Positions 1 through 7,976 are shown, counted from the first letter of the stretch. The stretch: 40,064 nt of DNA from an uncultured Collinsella sp. (GCA_900545745.1 URAD01000015.1:1-40064), one strand, 5' to 3'. Numbers and translations are program-made. Notes: generated from the letters alone by a model not told the origin.

Positions 1-55
1 CTCCCACATTATTCGATGGAAAAACGTGGTTTACTCCCACATTATTCGATGGAAA
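1..55. repeat. 22-bp direct repeat, two copies, upstream of ATPase gene
   Basis: Two perfect 22-bp copies lie at 1-22 and 34-55 with a 33-bp period (about three helical turns). Each begins CTCCCACATT and ends GATGGAAA. They sit just upstream of a possible -10 (TATACT, 70-75) of the following gene, so an operator role is plausible. More copies may lie left of the window. Not palindromic. Confidence 0.75.
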
Positions 56-98
56 GGCCAAGACGGTCTTATACTAACCATGATCGTTAGGGGGCAGT

Positions 99-1400
99 AT
101 GCAGCGACAGCTAATGGACGAACTCATCGCTTGGAAATCTAGGTCAAACCGCAAGCCCCTCCTGCTTAAGGGGGCCCGCCAGACGGGAAAAACCTGGCTT
201 CTCAACGAATTCGCAGGCCAGCAGTATCAAAACGTCATCCGTTTTGACTTTATGCTCGAACCGGGCGCACGTTCGCTGTTCGACGGAAGCCTTGACCCCA
301 AACGCATCATCTCCCAGATAGAGCTCCTGCGCGGCCAGACCATAACGCCGACAGACACGCTCATCATCTTCGACGAAATCCAAGAGGCACCGCGTGGCAT
401 CACCTCGCTCAAATACTTCAACGAGCTGGCGCCGGAATACCATATCGTGGCAGCCGGCTCCTATATGGGGCTCGCGCTCCGACGCGAAAACGAGTCGTTC
501 CCCGTCGGCAAGATCGACCAGCTCACCATGCGCCCCATGGGGTTTGTCGAGTTCGTTCGTGCCGTCGATGGCGATCCGCTCGCAGATGCCATCCTTGCCG
601 CAGACATGGACCTGCTGGCAAACGTTTCCGAAAAGCTCGAGCGCCTGCTCAAGGAATACCTCGTTGTCGGAGGCATGCCAGAAGTTGTCTCCGCTTTCGC
701 CGCCTCCCACGATTTCATCGAGGCCCGCAGGCTTCAGCAGCAAATCATCGAAGCTTATGAATCCGATTTTGGCAAGCATGCGCCAGCCCGCATCGTCGAG
801 CGCATGAGGCTGGTTTGGAAATCCCTTCCCGGCCAGCTCGCAAAGGAAAACAAGAAGTTCGTCTACGGCGCGCTTCGTCCCGGGGCGCGCGCACGCGATT
901 TTGAGGAAAGCCTCCAGTGGCTCATGGACTATGGAATCGTTCATAAGGTACCACGTGTTTCCGCCCTAAGAGCACCGCTCACAAGCTACGAGGATCTCTC
1001 GGGCTTCAAGCTGTTCTGCATCGACACCGGCATCCTCGGAGCACTCTCCGGCCTCTCGCCAGCCATTGTTCTGAACGGGCCCGCTGTTTTTACGGAGTTC
1101 AAAGGCTCGCTGACCGAGCAATACGTCGCACAGGAGCTTTTGCTCCAAGGCAAAACTCCCGCGTATTGGTCATCCTCCTCCGGCAATGCAGAGACTGACT
1201 TTGCCATCGACCATGCGGGGACCGTGCTTCCGCTCGAGGTCAAGGCGGCAGAGAACCTCAAAGCAAAGAGCCTGAGGATTGCCTGCGAGAAGTTCAAGCT
1301 CGAGCGCTGCGTGAGAACATCGTTAGCGGCATATAGAGACGAAGGCACGCTCGTCAATATTCCGCTCTGGGAGATTGGGCAAATCGACAAGCTGGCATAG
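99..1400 (+). CDS. AAA-type ATPase with DUF4143 domain
   Basis: A 433-residue protein of the AAA_14/DUF4143 family. The Walker A motif GARQTGKT is at about residues 25-32, and the Walker B region with the acidic pair D92-E93 sits in IIFDEIQ. The C-terminal third has the DUF4143 part with a nuclease-like signature: ETDF (about residues 366-369), then LEVK about ten residues further on, resembling the PD-(D/E)XK core. Length is normal for the family. The ATG at 99 follows GGGGG with suitable spacing. These genes are common, often multicopy and mobile in gut bacteria; their role is not established (defence or toxin-like functions have been suggested). It stands alone: the neighbouring gene points toward it, and the 255 bp after it hold only repeat-like sequence. 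Family assignment is firm, function unknown. Confidence 0.85.
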   Translation: MQRQLMDELIAWKSRSNRKPLLLKGARQTGKTWLLNEFAGQQYQNVIRFDFMLEPGARSLFDGSLDPKRIISQIELLRGQTITPTDTLIIFDEIQEAPRGITSLKYFNELAPEYHIVAAGSYMGLALRRENESFPVGKIDQLTMRPMGFVEFVRAVDGDPLADAILAADMDLLANVSEKLERLLKEYLVVGGMPEVVSAFAASHDFIEARRLQQQIIEAYESDFGKHAPARIVERMRLVWKSLPGQLAKENKKFVYGALRPGARARDFEESLQWLMDYGIVHKVPRVSALRAPLTSYEDLSGFKLFCIDTGILGALSGLSPAIVLNGPAVFTEFKGSLTEQYVAQELLLQGKTPAYWSSSSGNAETDFAIDHAGTVLPLEVKAAENLKAKSLRIACEKFKLERCVRTSLAAYRDEGTLVNIPLWEIGQIDKLA

Positions 1401-1515
1401 GCGCTGTGGAGGGGGTGCCCCGTAAGGAGTGTCCCAAACTGCCGGCAAAAAGGAACGTCTCTATCTGCCGCATTCCCGAAGCAAGGCAACGCCGATGTTT
1501 TGGCAACGGCAGCGA

Positions 1516-1614
1516 GCGGGCCGCATTTGAGGCAAGGTGACGTGAAACGAAAGGGCGCTGACCTTCTGGTCGCGCCCTTGAAGTTGAACGTCAGATTGCC
1601 CAAATGCGGCCCGC
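1516..1614. repeat. Long nested inverted repeat (about 100 bp)
   Basis: The outer arms 1516-1529 and 1601-1614 are a perfect 14-bp inverted repeat (GCGGGCCGCATTTG / CAAATGCGGCCCGC). An inner hairpin at 1551-1579 pairs AAGGGCGC with GCGCCCTT and GACC with GGTC around a TTCT loop. No U-tract follows on either strand, so it is not a standard terminator. It fills the gap between the converging ATPase and lacC genes. The stretch 1430-1465 resembles parts of the palindromic element at 25449-25628. Confidence 0.7.
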
Positions 1615-1626
1615 GCAGCGTCGGCC

Positions 1627-1655
1627 GGTTACGGCGTTTGTAAAACGCCGTAACC
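1627..1655 (-). terminator. Hairpin directly after lacC
   Basis: A perfect 13-bp stem (GGTTACGGCGTTT / AAACGCCGTAACC) with a 3-nt loop begins one base after the lacC stop codon. There is no clear U-run downstream on the minus strand, so it may be an RNA 3'-end stabiliser or weak terminator. Confidence 0.5.
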
Positions 1656-2591
1656 CTAAAGCTCCGTGACCTCAACGCTGTCGTAGACCTCGTCCCAGCG
1701 GTCCATGACCAGGTGGCCGGTCTTGGGATCCATGGCGTTGAGCTTGCCGCAGGTATTGGCGGTCTTGAGCACCGTGACGTCGTCGGCACCAGCTGCAATG
1801 GCATGCGCAAAGCCGGCGATGGTCGAGTCACCGGAACCCGTTGCGTTCACAGCCGCAATCGCGGGCGTCTTGGCGCGGAACGCGCGGCCCTCATGGAAGC
1901 CCACCGAACCGGCAGCGCCCATCGAAACGACAACCCAGGGGATACCGGCAAAACGGTCATCGGCGGCAAGCGCCTCGCGCAGGGCATCGACATCATCGGT
2001 CGTAAAGGACGTACCCAGCAGGCCGTTAATCTCAGTCAGGTTGGGCTTTACGAGCTCAGGCTTAGCGTCGGACTCCAGCGCGGCCTCCAGCGATGCACCC
2101 GAGGTATCGAGCAGCACCTTGGCGCCCGCCTCCTCGGCGATCTTGACGAGCTCGGCATAGTAGCCGGCATCGACGCCGCGCGGCAGCGAGCCCGAAAGCG
2201 TCACAACGTCCGCCTTCGCTGCAAGCTCGGCGAACTTGGCCGTAAAGGCCTCGAGCTCGGCCGGGGCGATCTGCGGGCCGCTCTCCAAAAGCTCGGTCTG
2301 ATTACCCTCGTGCAGAATATTCAGGCAAATGCGCGTCTCACCGGCGATGGGCACAAAGTCGTTCTTGACGCCATCGGCATCCATGAGCTCGGCCATATAG
2401 GCACCCATGTGGCCGCCGAGCAGACCGGTCGCGAGCACGTCGTCGCCCAGCTGCAGCAGCACGCGGCTCACGTTGAGGCCCTTGCCGCCAGCGGTCTTTT
2501 CGGGCGTCACACGGTTAACATCGTCGATGATCAACTTGTCGAGCTGATAGCGCGTATCAATCGACGGGTTCATGGTAACGGTCAGAATCAT
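1656..2591 (-). CDS. lacC: Tagatose-6-phosphate kinase / 1-phosphofructokinase family (PfkB fold)
   Basis: A 311-residue PfkB-family sugar-phosphate kinase. It has the N-terminal MILTVTMNPSIDTRY start typical of the 1-phosphofructokinase/LacC group, the GGKGLNVSRVL substrate-loop motif near residue 39, and the GSGDS catalytic motif (Asp as base) near residue 250. By family it phosphorylates tagatose 6-phosphate to the 1,6-bisphosphate using ATP, in the cytoplasm; fructose 1-phosphate or fructose 6-phosphate are alternatives. It is last in the minus-strand run lacA-lacB-lacX-lacC, which supports the tagatose role. The start at 2591 has AGGAG about 7 bases upstream; a 14-residue extension is open but unlikely. 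A close paralogue (same length) lies at 27198-28133. Confidence 0.85.
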   Translation of the reverse strand: MILTVTMNPSIDTRYQLDKLIIDDVNRVTPEKTAGGKGLNVSRVLLQLGDDVLATGLLGGHMGAYMAELMDADGVKNDFVPIAGETRICLNILHEGNQTELLESGPQIAPAELEAFTAKFAELAAKADVVTLSGSLPRGVDAGYYAELVKIAEEAGAKVLLDTSGASLEAALESDAKPELVKPNLTEINGLLGTSFTTDDVDALREALAADDRFAGIPWVVVSMGAAGSVGFHEGRAFRAKTPAIAAVNATGSGDSTIAGFAHAIAAGADDVTVLKTANTCGKLNAMDPKTGHLVMDRWDEVYDSVEVTEL

Positions 2592-2644
2592 GTTGAACTC
2601 CTGTTCCGGGGCGGCATGACCCGCCCCAAACATACGATAACTCG

Positions 2645-3526
2645 TTAAAGGATCTCGATCTCAAAGCCGCGGGTAACAGTCTCCCCCGGCTTAGCCACCA
2701 GGCAGCCACGCTTGTGCTCCAGGATATCGTCCTCGTCGGAGCAGGTGGACAGACCACCCCACGGTTCAACAGCCACAAAGTCGCCCTCTGGCTTGCTCCA
2801 CACAATCAGGTACGGCATATCGGGGAACGTCAGGCGCACGCCCTTGTTCTCGGTTTTCTTGGTCAGCGTAACCACGCGGCTCTCGAGCACGTCGAAGATG
2901 GTCTCCGCGAAGTCAAAGAGTTCATGGGTAAGCGGCAGATCGTGGCCGACCATCGGGTTCTTGCTACGGTGCTCGACATCGATCAGGCCTGTGGAGGGAA
3001 CAGCGGTGCAAAGCTCGGTCGCCTCACGCTGATCGAAACGAAGTTCATAGTCGTCGTAGGACTCGCCCTCGTCGAGCGGGCACTTAAAGCCGGGGTGACC
3101 ACCCACAAAGAATGGCATATCCTCGATGCCCTCATTGGTCACCTCGTACGACACGGCCACCTTTTCCGAATCGATCGTGTAACGAGCAACGATCTTAAAC
3201 GGATACGGGTACTGCTCGAGCAACTCGGCATGGTCGGCAGAGCTTAGGCTCAGCGCAACCATGTTGTCACTCTGCTTCTCGAGCTTCCACTCCTGCTTGC
3301 GGGCAAAACCATGGCGGGCGAGCTTGACCTCGCGACCACCCATAGTCATCGCGCGACCGTCACGAAGGCCGCCGCAGATCGGGAAGCAAATGGGTGCCTG
3401 GCCCGACCAGACCGAAGAATCACCCTGCCACAGGTACTCACGGCCGTTGGCCGCAATAGAAGTGAACGACCCGCCCGCCGTGCTCAGTGCTACGCGGATA
3501 GAACCGTTATCAAGAACAAACTCCAT
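2645..3526 (-). CDS. lacX: Aldose 1-epimerase-like protein (LacX family)
   Basis: A 293-residue protein with a galactose-mutarotase-like fold. Recognisable parts are STAGGSFTSI near the N-terminus, the sugar-binding VGGHPGFKCPLDEGE about mid-protein (catalytic-type His in GGHPGF), and the C-terminal VEPWGGLSTC. It belongs to the LacX-like branch that often sits in lac/tagatose operons and probably interconverts anomers of a free or phosphorylated hexose; the exact substrate is not known. The start at 3526 was chosen because it aligns with the paralogue at 28195-29076 and has GGGAAGG upstream; the longer reading would add 11 unlikely residues. It lies between lacB and lacC with a 53-bp gap to lacC. 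Confidence 0.8.
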   Translation of the reverse strand: MEFVLDNGSIRVALSTAGGSFTSIAANGREYLWQGDSSVWSGQAPICFPICGGLRDGRAMTMGGREVKLARHGFARKQEWKLEKQSDNMVALSLSSADHAELLEQYPYPFKIVARYTIDSEKVAVSYEVTNEGIEDMPFFVGGHPGFKCPLDEGESYDDYELRFDQREATELCTAVPSTGLIDVEHRSKNPMVGHDLPLTHELFDFAETIFDVLESRVVTLTKKTENKGVRLTFPDMPYLIVWSKPEGDFVAVEPWGGLSTCSDEDDILEHKRGCLVAKPGETVTRGFEIEIL

Positions 3527-3645
3527 AGGAGCCTTCCCTTTCTTACGACAGCCCGCCAAGTCAATAGGGCCGATAGAAAACCGGCCCGCGCCCCCTCACA
3601 GAAACGCGAGCCGTCAACGGACTAGTAAATTACGCCGGATACCCG

Positions 3646-4170
3646 CTAATCATGGTACTCGCCGCGGTCCCACTTCTCCAGGAACTCGTCAAAGAAGTGC
3701 GGGTCAGCCTGAGCCTCGGCGTCGGCCTTATTGCAGGCATCGATCTTGGCGATCAGGGCGTCGTGCTCGGGGGTCTTCTCGTAGGGCTCCTCCAGGAAGG
3801 CAAGCATGATATCGGCCATCAGGAACTCGCCGGTAATCTTGCCGCCAAAGCCCACGATGTTGGCGTTGAGCTCGCGACGGGCATACAGGGCAGAGGTCAT
3901 GTCGCGGACCAGGGCGCAGCGGGCGCCGGGAACCTTGTTGACGGCGTTGGTGATGCCGATGCCGGTGCCGCACAGGGCCACGCCAAAGTCGGCCTTGCCG
4001 CTGGCAACAGCCTCGCCCACGGCCTTACCGTAGATGGGATAGTGCGTACGGGTGTGGCTGTAGGTGCCGCAGTCGAGCACCTTGTAGCCAGCCTGCTCCA
4101 GGCGGTCGGCCAGATAGATCTTCTCGTCCGTAACGATATGGTCGCAACCGATTGCGATGGTCTTCTTCAT
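3646..4170 (-). CDS. lacB: Galactose-6-phosphate isomerase subunit LacB
   Basis: A 174-residue member of the RpiB/LacAB family. It opens MKKTIAIGCDHIVTDEK (the GCDH motif), carries the active-site cysteine in ALCGTGIGITNAV, and has the conserved Arg-rich stretch ARCALVRDM. LacA and LacB together convert galactose 6-phosphate to tagatose 6-phosphate. The partner lacA lies 63 bp upstream on the same strand. The ATG at 4170 has GAAAGGA upstream at normal spacing. Length agrees with LacB (about 171 residues). Assignment is strong because both subunits are adjacent and are joined by lacC. Confidence 0.9.
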   Translation of the reverse strand: MKKTIAIGCDHIVTDEKIYLADRLEQAGYKVLDCGTYSHTRTHYPIYGKAVGEAVASGKADFGVALCGTGIGITNAVNKVPGARCALVRDMTSALYARRELNANIVGFGGKITGEFLMADIMLAFLEEPYEKTPEHDALIAKIDACNKADAEAQADPHFFDEFLEKWDRGEYHD

Positions 4171-4233
4171 CAGAACGTCCTTTCGTCTGAATTCACAAGT
4201 TGAGGTAGAAGTTCGAGTTCTCGGTGGCTCTCG

Positions 4234-4662
4234 TTAGGCCATCTTGTTGAGCATGTCGACACGGATCTGGTGACGGCCGCCGGCGTACTGGGCGCGCAGG
4301 AACTCACGGGCGATCTTCTTGGCGACCTCGGTGCCCACAACGCCCGGGCCCATGGTGACCATGCGCGAGCCGTTGTGCTCGCGGGTCATGTAGGCGGAAC
4401 GCTCGTCGGAAATGTTGGCGACGACCATGCCCTTAATCTTGACGGCGGCCATATAGGAGCCGACGCCGTACTTATCGAATGCGAAGCCCTGGGAATCCTT
4501 GTGCTCCAGCAGGTCCTTGGCAACGGCGGTCGCGGAATCGACAAAGTCCGCGGCAGGGGTCTCGGAATAGTCGACGACCTCGTGACCGTCGGCGATGAGC
4601 ATCTCCTTGATGGACTCCTTCATCGACATACCGTCGGCATCGGAAGCGATTACAACCCTCAT
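4234..4662 (-). CDS. lacA: Galactose-6-phosphate isomerase subunit LacA
   Basis: A 142-residue RpiB-fold protein that matches LacA in length and pattern: MRVVIASDADGMSMKESI at the N-terminus, FDKYGVGSYM where catalytic RpiB/LacB proteins have the Cys-Gly-Thr-Gly loop, and the conserved REHNGSRMVTMGP segment. LacA lacks the catalytic cysteine and works only with LacB. It is the first gene of the minus-strand lacA-B-X-C unit, with a strong AAGGAGG before the ATG at 4662. The 300-bp region in front carries likely regulatory palindromes. Confidence 0.9.
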   Translation of the reverse strand: MRVVIASDADGMSMKESIKEMLIADGHEVVDYSETPAADFVDSATAVAKDLLEHKDSQGFAFDKYGVGSYMAAVKIKGMVVANISDERSAYMTREHNGSRMVTMGPGVVGTEVAKKIAREFLRAQYAGGRHQIRVDMLNKMA

Positions 4663-4770
4663 GACATCCTCCTTGAGAGATACGCAGGTGCGTAGTTCCT
4701 GTTTGGAAGTGTTGAATCGCGTTCAGGTCCGGGCATCTGAACGTGCGGTTCTTCACTGTTCGTGTTTATT

Positions 4771-4844
4771 TGAACACATTCGAACATAAACTGCAAGAAT
4801 TATTTGTTTGTCTTTGTTCTTTTTTGAACAAATACCGTTCGCGG
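4771..4844 (-). promoter_or_regulatory. lacA upstream operator cluster (DeoR-type motif, palindrome, ACCG motif)
   Basis: Three signals lie in front of lacA. At 4773-4786 is AACACATTCGAACA, matching a motif AACANNNNCGAACA also found before lacF (6751-6764) and before the deoR-type gene (24162-24175). At 4813-4832 is a palindrome TTTGTTC-6 nt-GAACAAA. At 4834-4844 is ACCGTTCGCGG, one of a set of ACCG-type sites before sugar operons. The first two are candidate binding sites for the DeoR-family regulator at 23361-24125. Confidence 0.55.
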
Positions 4845-4903
4845 ATGATTGCTGACCGTTTGGAATCGGGGAAAGCCCACCCTGCCACGTATTCAACAAA
4901 CAA

Positions 4904-4936
4904 AAGGGCGGCCGAGAACGTGTCTCGGCCGCCCTT
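4904..4936 (-). terminator. Intrinsic terminator of the membrane-protein gene
   Basis: A perfect 14-bp GC-rich stem (AAGGGCGGCCGAGA / TCTCGGCCGCCCTT) with a 5-nt loop. On the minus strand it runs into CTTTTGTTTGTT. It lies 35 bp after the stop of the gene at 4971-5984. Confidence 0.85.
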
Positions 4937-4970
4937 CGGCGGTATTCCCCGGTATATACAGCTGTTTTAG

Positions 4971-5984
4971 CTACTCGGACTGCCCGCCCTTTTTGGCGTG
5001 CTTGGACGGAGCGCTCAGAAAGCGACCCGTCAAATAGTTCGCCGGGCCGGAAATATCAATCCCCAGCAGGGTGTGCCCCAGCCACAAAAACGCCGCGAGC
5101 ACCAGCAATGGAATCACGCACGAGGTCACGATCATCACGATGACGCCTTCGATAAGGTCGGTCACCTGCTGCACGATCTCGTCGGTCATCTGCTTGGCAC
5201 CACTGGTTACCGACGTGACCAGGCTTGAGGCACCGTCGGCAAGCTGCTCAAGCACGTTCTTGGACTCTGTGGACTCGGTCTTTTTCTTGCTTGCTTTGGA
5301 GCTATCACTATTTGCCGTACCCGCAGCGTCGGCCGCCTTTTGCTCGGCCGCTTCGATGCTCACTCGATACGTTTCGTCGACCTTTTGCGACACCCATACG
5401 CTTGCAGGCACCAACGCCATGCCGATCGTGGCGACCACCAGCACGCGAGTCGCCACGCGGCGCAGGACGGCGCTCGTGCTCCAGCGCCCGTGAATGCCGA
5501 GCGACACCGCAAGGAGCACCAGCGCAAACGGGATCAGGATGCCCAGGCCAACCGACCACAAAATGGTCAGCAGGTATTTCTCGAGGTAGAGCACGGCAAG
5601 CACGATGCCCAAGTTACCCGAAAGCTGCGCGAGCTGCTCGGCAACCGGCGTTCCCGTATCGCCCGGCAGCGCGGTAATGCCCGCAGACAGCGCCACGCAC
5701 GAGGTCGTGAGCGCCAGTACGTTACCCTTCTTTTGGTCGATGACCTCGATGGTGGAGTCCCAAGTTTTGGTATCGGCGAAATGCGGACGAGCTACAAAGC
5801 CCGACAGCAGCGCCAGTACCACGAGCGCAACGATAAAGCCAATCTGCAGCTTTTTGTTTGCGCACACGACATCGGACAGGCTGGGCTGCAGCTCTGTTAC
5901 CGTCGTGTGCTCGGTTATCTGGACAGAACGCCCATGAGCCATCTCGTGCGCGTCTCTTTTTTGTATTGACCCGTTATCCGGCAT
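4971..5984 (-). CDS. Uncharacterised multi-pass membrane protein
   Basis: A 337-residue protein I do not recognise. A charged N-terminal 45 residues is followed by a hydrophobic helix (about 47-67), further helices around 88-108, 122-165 (probably two) and 180-203, a charged and Ala/Lys-rich region (about 210-245, KASKKKTESTESK), an amphipathic stretch, and a last hydrophobic segment at about 278-310. The tail is short and basic (SKHAKKGG). The ATG at 5984 has GAGGAGG 8 bases upstream. It has its own terminator and a 258-bp upstream gap, so it is probably a single-gene unit between lacA and lacF. No enzymatic motif is visible. Confidence 0.8.
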   Translation of the reverse strand: MPDNGSIQKRDAHEMAHGRSVQITEHTTVTELQPSLSDVVCANKKLQIGFIVALVVLALLSGFVARPHFADTKTWDSTIEVIDQKKGNVLALTTSCVALSAGITALPGDTGTPVAEQLAQLSGNLGIVLAVLYLEKYLLTILWSVGLGILIPFALVLLAVSLGIHGRWSTSAVLRRVATRVLVVATIGMALVPASVWVSQKVDETYRVSIEAAEQKAADAAGTANSDSSKASKKKTESTESKNVLEQLADGASSLVTSVTSGAKQMTDEIVQQVTDLIEGVIVMIVTSCVIPLLVLAAFLWLGHTLLGIDISGPANYLTGRFLSAPSKHAKKGGQSE

Positions 5985-6102
5985 TTGGATACCTCCTCAG
6001 TCCGGCGTTTAATGCGAAAGAAAGTATACCCACCGAGCAAAAATCGAACGGGAAGACGAACGGAGCGCACCAAGACTGTCCCCAATGACTATCTCGGGAT
6101 GA

Positions 6103-6167
6103 GTTGCGGTGGAATAGGGATTGTTTTGCGCCCGCCGGCCCCTATTCAGTCCCTATTTCACCGCAAC
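6103..6167. repeat. 18-bp inverted repeat, REP-like
   Basis: Arms 6103-6120 and 6150-6167 pair over 18 positions with one G-T wobble; each contains a GTTGCGGTG / CACCGCAAC end. A 29-nt loop with a third AATAGGGG-like copy lies between. Just to its left, 6076-6090 (ACTGTCCCCAATGAC) matches pieces of the palindromic element at 25449-25628. Likely a dispersed intergenic repeat. Confidence 0.6.
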
Positions 6168-6182
6168 TTGGAGGAGGACAGA

Positions 6183-6215
6183 AAAAGCCCTGCTGCGGGT
6201 GGCGGCAGAGCTTTT
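6183..6215 (-). terminator. Intrinsic terminator of lacF
   Basis: Stem arms 6183-6196 and 6202-6215 pair with two wobble positions. Read on the minus strand the hairpin ends in GGGCTTTTTC. It starts 28 bp after the lacF stop. Confidence 0.75.
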
Positions 6216-6242
6216 GGAAGGGGACTTGGTTGTGAGGGCTCG

Positions 6243-6581
6243 TTAGGCGAGCTTGGCCTCGAGCTCGGCGATGCGCTTGTAGGCATCGATGGTAAAGCGG
6301 GCCTGCTTCTCCAGGATCATAGTGGTCATGAGGGTGTCCTGAGCGTGAGCCATGATGAAGGTCATCTCCATCTCGCCACCGCCGGCCTCCTGCGAAAGCA
6401 GCTTGGTCTGCGTGTCGTGGGCACCGATGAGCGCATCGCTGGCATCCTTGTGCAGCTGCTCGGCCTTCTCAAAGTCACCCTCGCGAGCAGCATCGAGCGC
6501 TGCAAGCAAATCGGTCTGGGCGTCACCTGCGTATGCGACAATCTCGAATCCAACCATCGAGATTTCTTCTTTGGTTGCCAT
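6243..6581 (-). CDS. lacF: PTS lactose-family EIIA component
   Basis: A 112-residue all-helical EIIA of the lactose/cellobiose (Lac) family. The phosphorylated histidine is H79 in the signature TFIMAHAQDTLMT. It receives phosphate from HPr and passes it to the cysteine of the EIIB domain. Length fits LacF (about 105). It is transcribed alone: the membrane-protein gene after it has its own signals, and a LacI gene ends 215 bp upstream. It is the only lactose-type EIIA in the window, while three EIICB proteins without an EIIA domain follow, so it may serve all of them. GGAACG lies upstream of the ATG at 6581. Confidence 0.92.
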   Translation of the reverse strand: MATKEEISMVGFEIVAYAGDAQTDLLAALDAAREGDFEKAEQLHKDASDALIGAHDTQTKLLSQEAGGGEMEMTFIMAHAQDTLMTTMILEKQARFTIDAYKRIAELEAKLA

Positions 6582-6667
6582 ATTGCGTTCCTTTCACATA
6601 TGAACCAATGGAGAGCATCGCGTCCGGGCATACGCGCTGCGTTCTGTATGGCAGAAACATTAACATT

Positions 6668-6764
6668 CAAACAAAAAAGAACAGCGCAAAACGTAATTTC
6701 AAGCTATGAACGGTCACTTTTCGCCCGTGAACGGTTTTTAAACCAATCTGAACAATATCGAACA
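6668..6764 (-). promoter_or_regulatory. lacF upstream operator cluster
   Basis: At 6668-6683 is CAAACAAAAAAGAACA, similar to the palindrome before lacA. At 6751-6764 is AACAATATCGAACA, an exact fit to AACANNNNCGAACA seen before lacA and the deoR-type gene. At 6725-6735 is CCGTGAACGGT, the reverse form of the ACCG motif. These suggest lacF is controlled together with lacA by the DeoR-type regulator. Confidence 0.5.
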
Positions 6765-6795
6765 CAATTAGCGGAAACCCAAACAGGCCCGTGCC

Positions 6796-7800
6796 CTAGC
6801 GCCAATCGCGCACTGTATCGCCCTCGACGAGTACGCCCGGAAACAGCATGTGCTCCACACCGGGTTCAACGCCCTCGGCACCGGCGATCTTATCGACTGC
6901 CCACATGCCGACACGCTTGTTGTCAAAGCGCACGGTGGCCAGGCGACGATCGGGCACGATGTCGCCCAGACTGTCATCAACACCCACCACGCTCACGTCC
7001 TCGGGCACGTGCTTTCCGCGCGACTCGAGTCCGCGAATGCAGCCGTAGGCCATGGCGTCGTTGGAAGCATAAATGGCCGTACAGGTCGGATCGTCCGCCA
7101 GAGCCTGACCGGCAGCATACCCGCTCTGTGCCGTCCAATCGCCACGAACGAGTCGCGGTGGCTCAATGCCATGCGCGCGCAATGTCTCGCGCCAGCCTTC
7201 CTCGCGCCGCATGCCCGAAAGCGAGCGCTCGGGACACGAGATAAAGTGCACGGTCTTGTGTCCCTGCCCCAGCAAGTACTCGACAACCTGGCGTGAGCAA
7301 TCGAGCTGATCGTTATCGACCGTCGAGCACAGTGGGTGCTCCAGCATGGTAACGAGCACCGTCTGCATGCCAGGTAGCGGCTCGAAGGTGCCAAAGTCCG
7401 CCGGCATGCGATTCATGATCACGACCATGCCGTCTACCGGCAGCGCGCTCATACGCGACGATGCGCTCTCGAGGGTATAGGGATGTCCATCCACTTTAGT
7501 GAGGGTGATGGCATAGCCATGTTTGTCGGCCGCGGCGGCAAAGCCCTCCATACGGTCGAGGTTGCCGGTACCGGTAATGTTGAACATGGCGACGCCGACG
7601 GTCTTAAACTTGCCACGGCGCAGCGATCGACCGGCGAAATTGGGGCGATACCCCAGCTCGCGCATGGCGGCACGCACGCGTTCCTTGGTCTCGGGGCGCA
7701 CACTGGGCGAATCGTGCACGGTGCGCGAGACCGTCTGCTCCGAAACGCCCGCGAGGCGCGCCACGTCTTTGACGGATACCGATTTTTTAACAGCGGCCAT
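6796..7800 (-). CDS. LacI-family transcriptional repressor, module 1
   Basis: A 334-residue LacI/GalR regulator. The N-terminal helix-turn-helix is at about residues 7-30 (VKDVARLAGVSEQTVSRTV), the hinge helix with RPNFAGRSL follows, and the rest is the periplasmic-binding-like effector domain with VDGMVVIMNRM and the SVVGVDDS loop near the C-terminus. The specificity positions corresponding to LacI 17-18 are Glu-Gln, different from the other two repressors here. It is divergent from lacE1; the shared 357-bp gap has two copies of an 18-bp operator-like site. The effector is probably a lactose-type sugar (phosphate). The Shine-Dalgarno sequence is weak (AAAGA). Confidence 0.9.
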   Translation of the reverse strand: MAAVKKSVSVKDVARLAGVSEQTVSRTVHDSPSVRPETKERVRAAMRELGYRPNFAGRSLRRGKFKTVGVAMFNITGTGNLDRMEGFAAAADKHGYAITLTKVDGHPYTLESASSRMSALPVDGMVVIMNRMPADFGTFEPLPGMQTVLVTMLEHPLCSTVDNDQLDCSRQVVEYLLGQGHKTVHFISCPERSLSGMRREEGWRETLRAHGIEPPRLVRGDWTAQSGYAAGQALADDPTCTAIYASNDAMAYGCIRGLESRGKHVPEDVSVVGVDDSLGDIVPDRRLATVRFDNKRVGMWAVDKIAGAEGVEPGVEHMLFPGVLVEGDTVRDWR

Positions 7801-7912
7801 AGGTCGATCTTTCTATGTCGACGATGCCATTGGTGGCACCCTACGCAGTCATTTTTAACGCCTTCAAGTATATCCAACGCCTCCCCCACCATACGCTCAC
7901 CACCCAAAACCT

Positions 7913-7923
7913 ACCGTTCACCG
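7913..7923. promoter_or_regulatory. ACCG direct-repeat motif in the module 1 control region
   Basis: ACCGTTCACCG, two ACCG tetramers at a 7-bp period. Near-identical sites occur before modules 2 and 3, lacA, lacF and the GalNAc PTS. The binding protein is unknown. Confidence 0.4.
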
Positions 7924-7958
7924 ACATTTTTGCTTCCCCAAACGGCTTTTGGCGCCCA

Positions 7959-7976
7959 AATGTTAACGTTGCCATT
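7959..7976. promoter_or_regulatory. LacI operator candidate, module 1, copy 1
   Basis: AATGTTAACGTTGCCATT. Its reverse complement differs from copy 2 (8079-8096) at a single position, so the same 18-mer occurs twice in opposite orientation with centres 120 bp apart, which suits DNA looping by a tetramer or dual occupancy. It lies between the divergent repressor and lacE1. Confidence 0.65.

Noticed and set aside
1713..2648. Plus-strand 311-codon frame opposite lacC
   Set aside because: Antisense to a gene with full PfkB motifs; the translated sequence is His/Arg/Gly-rich and unlike any protein.
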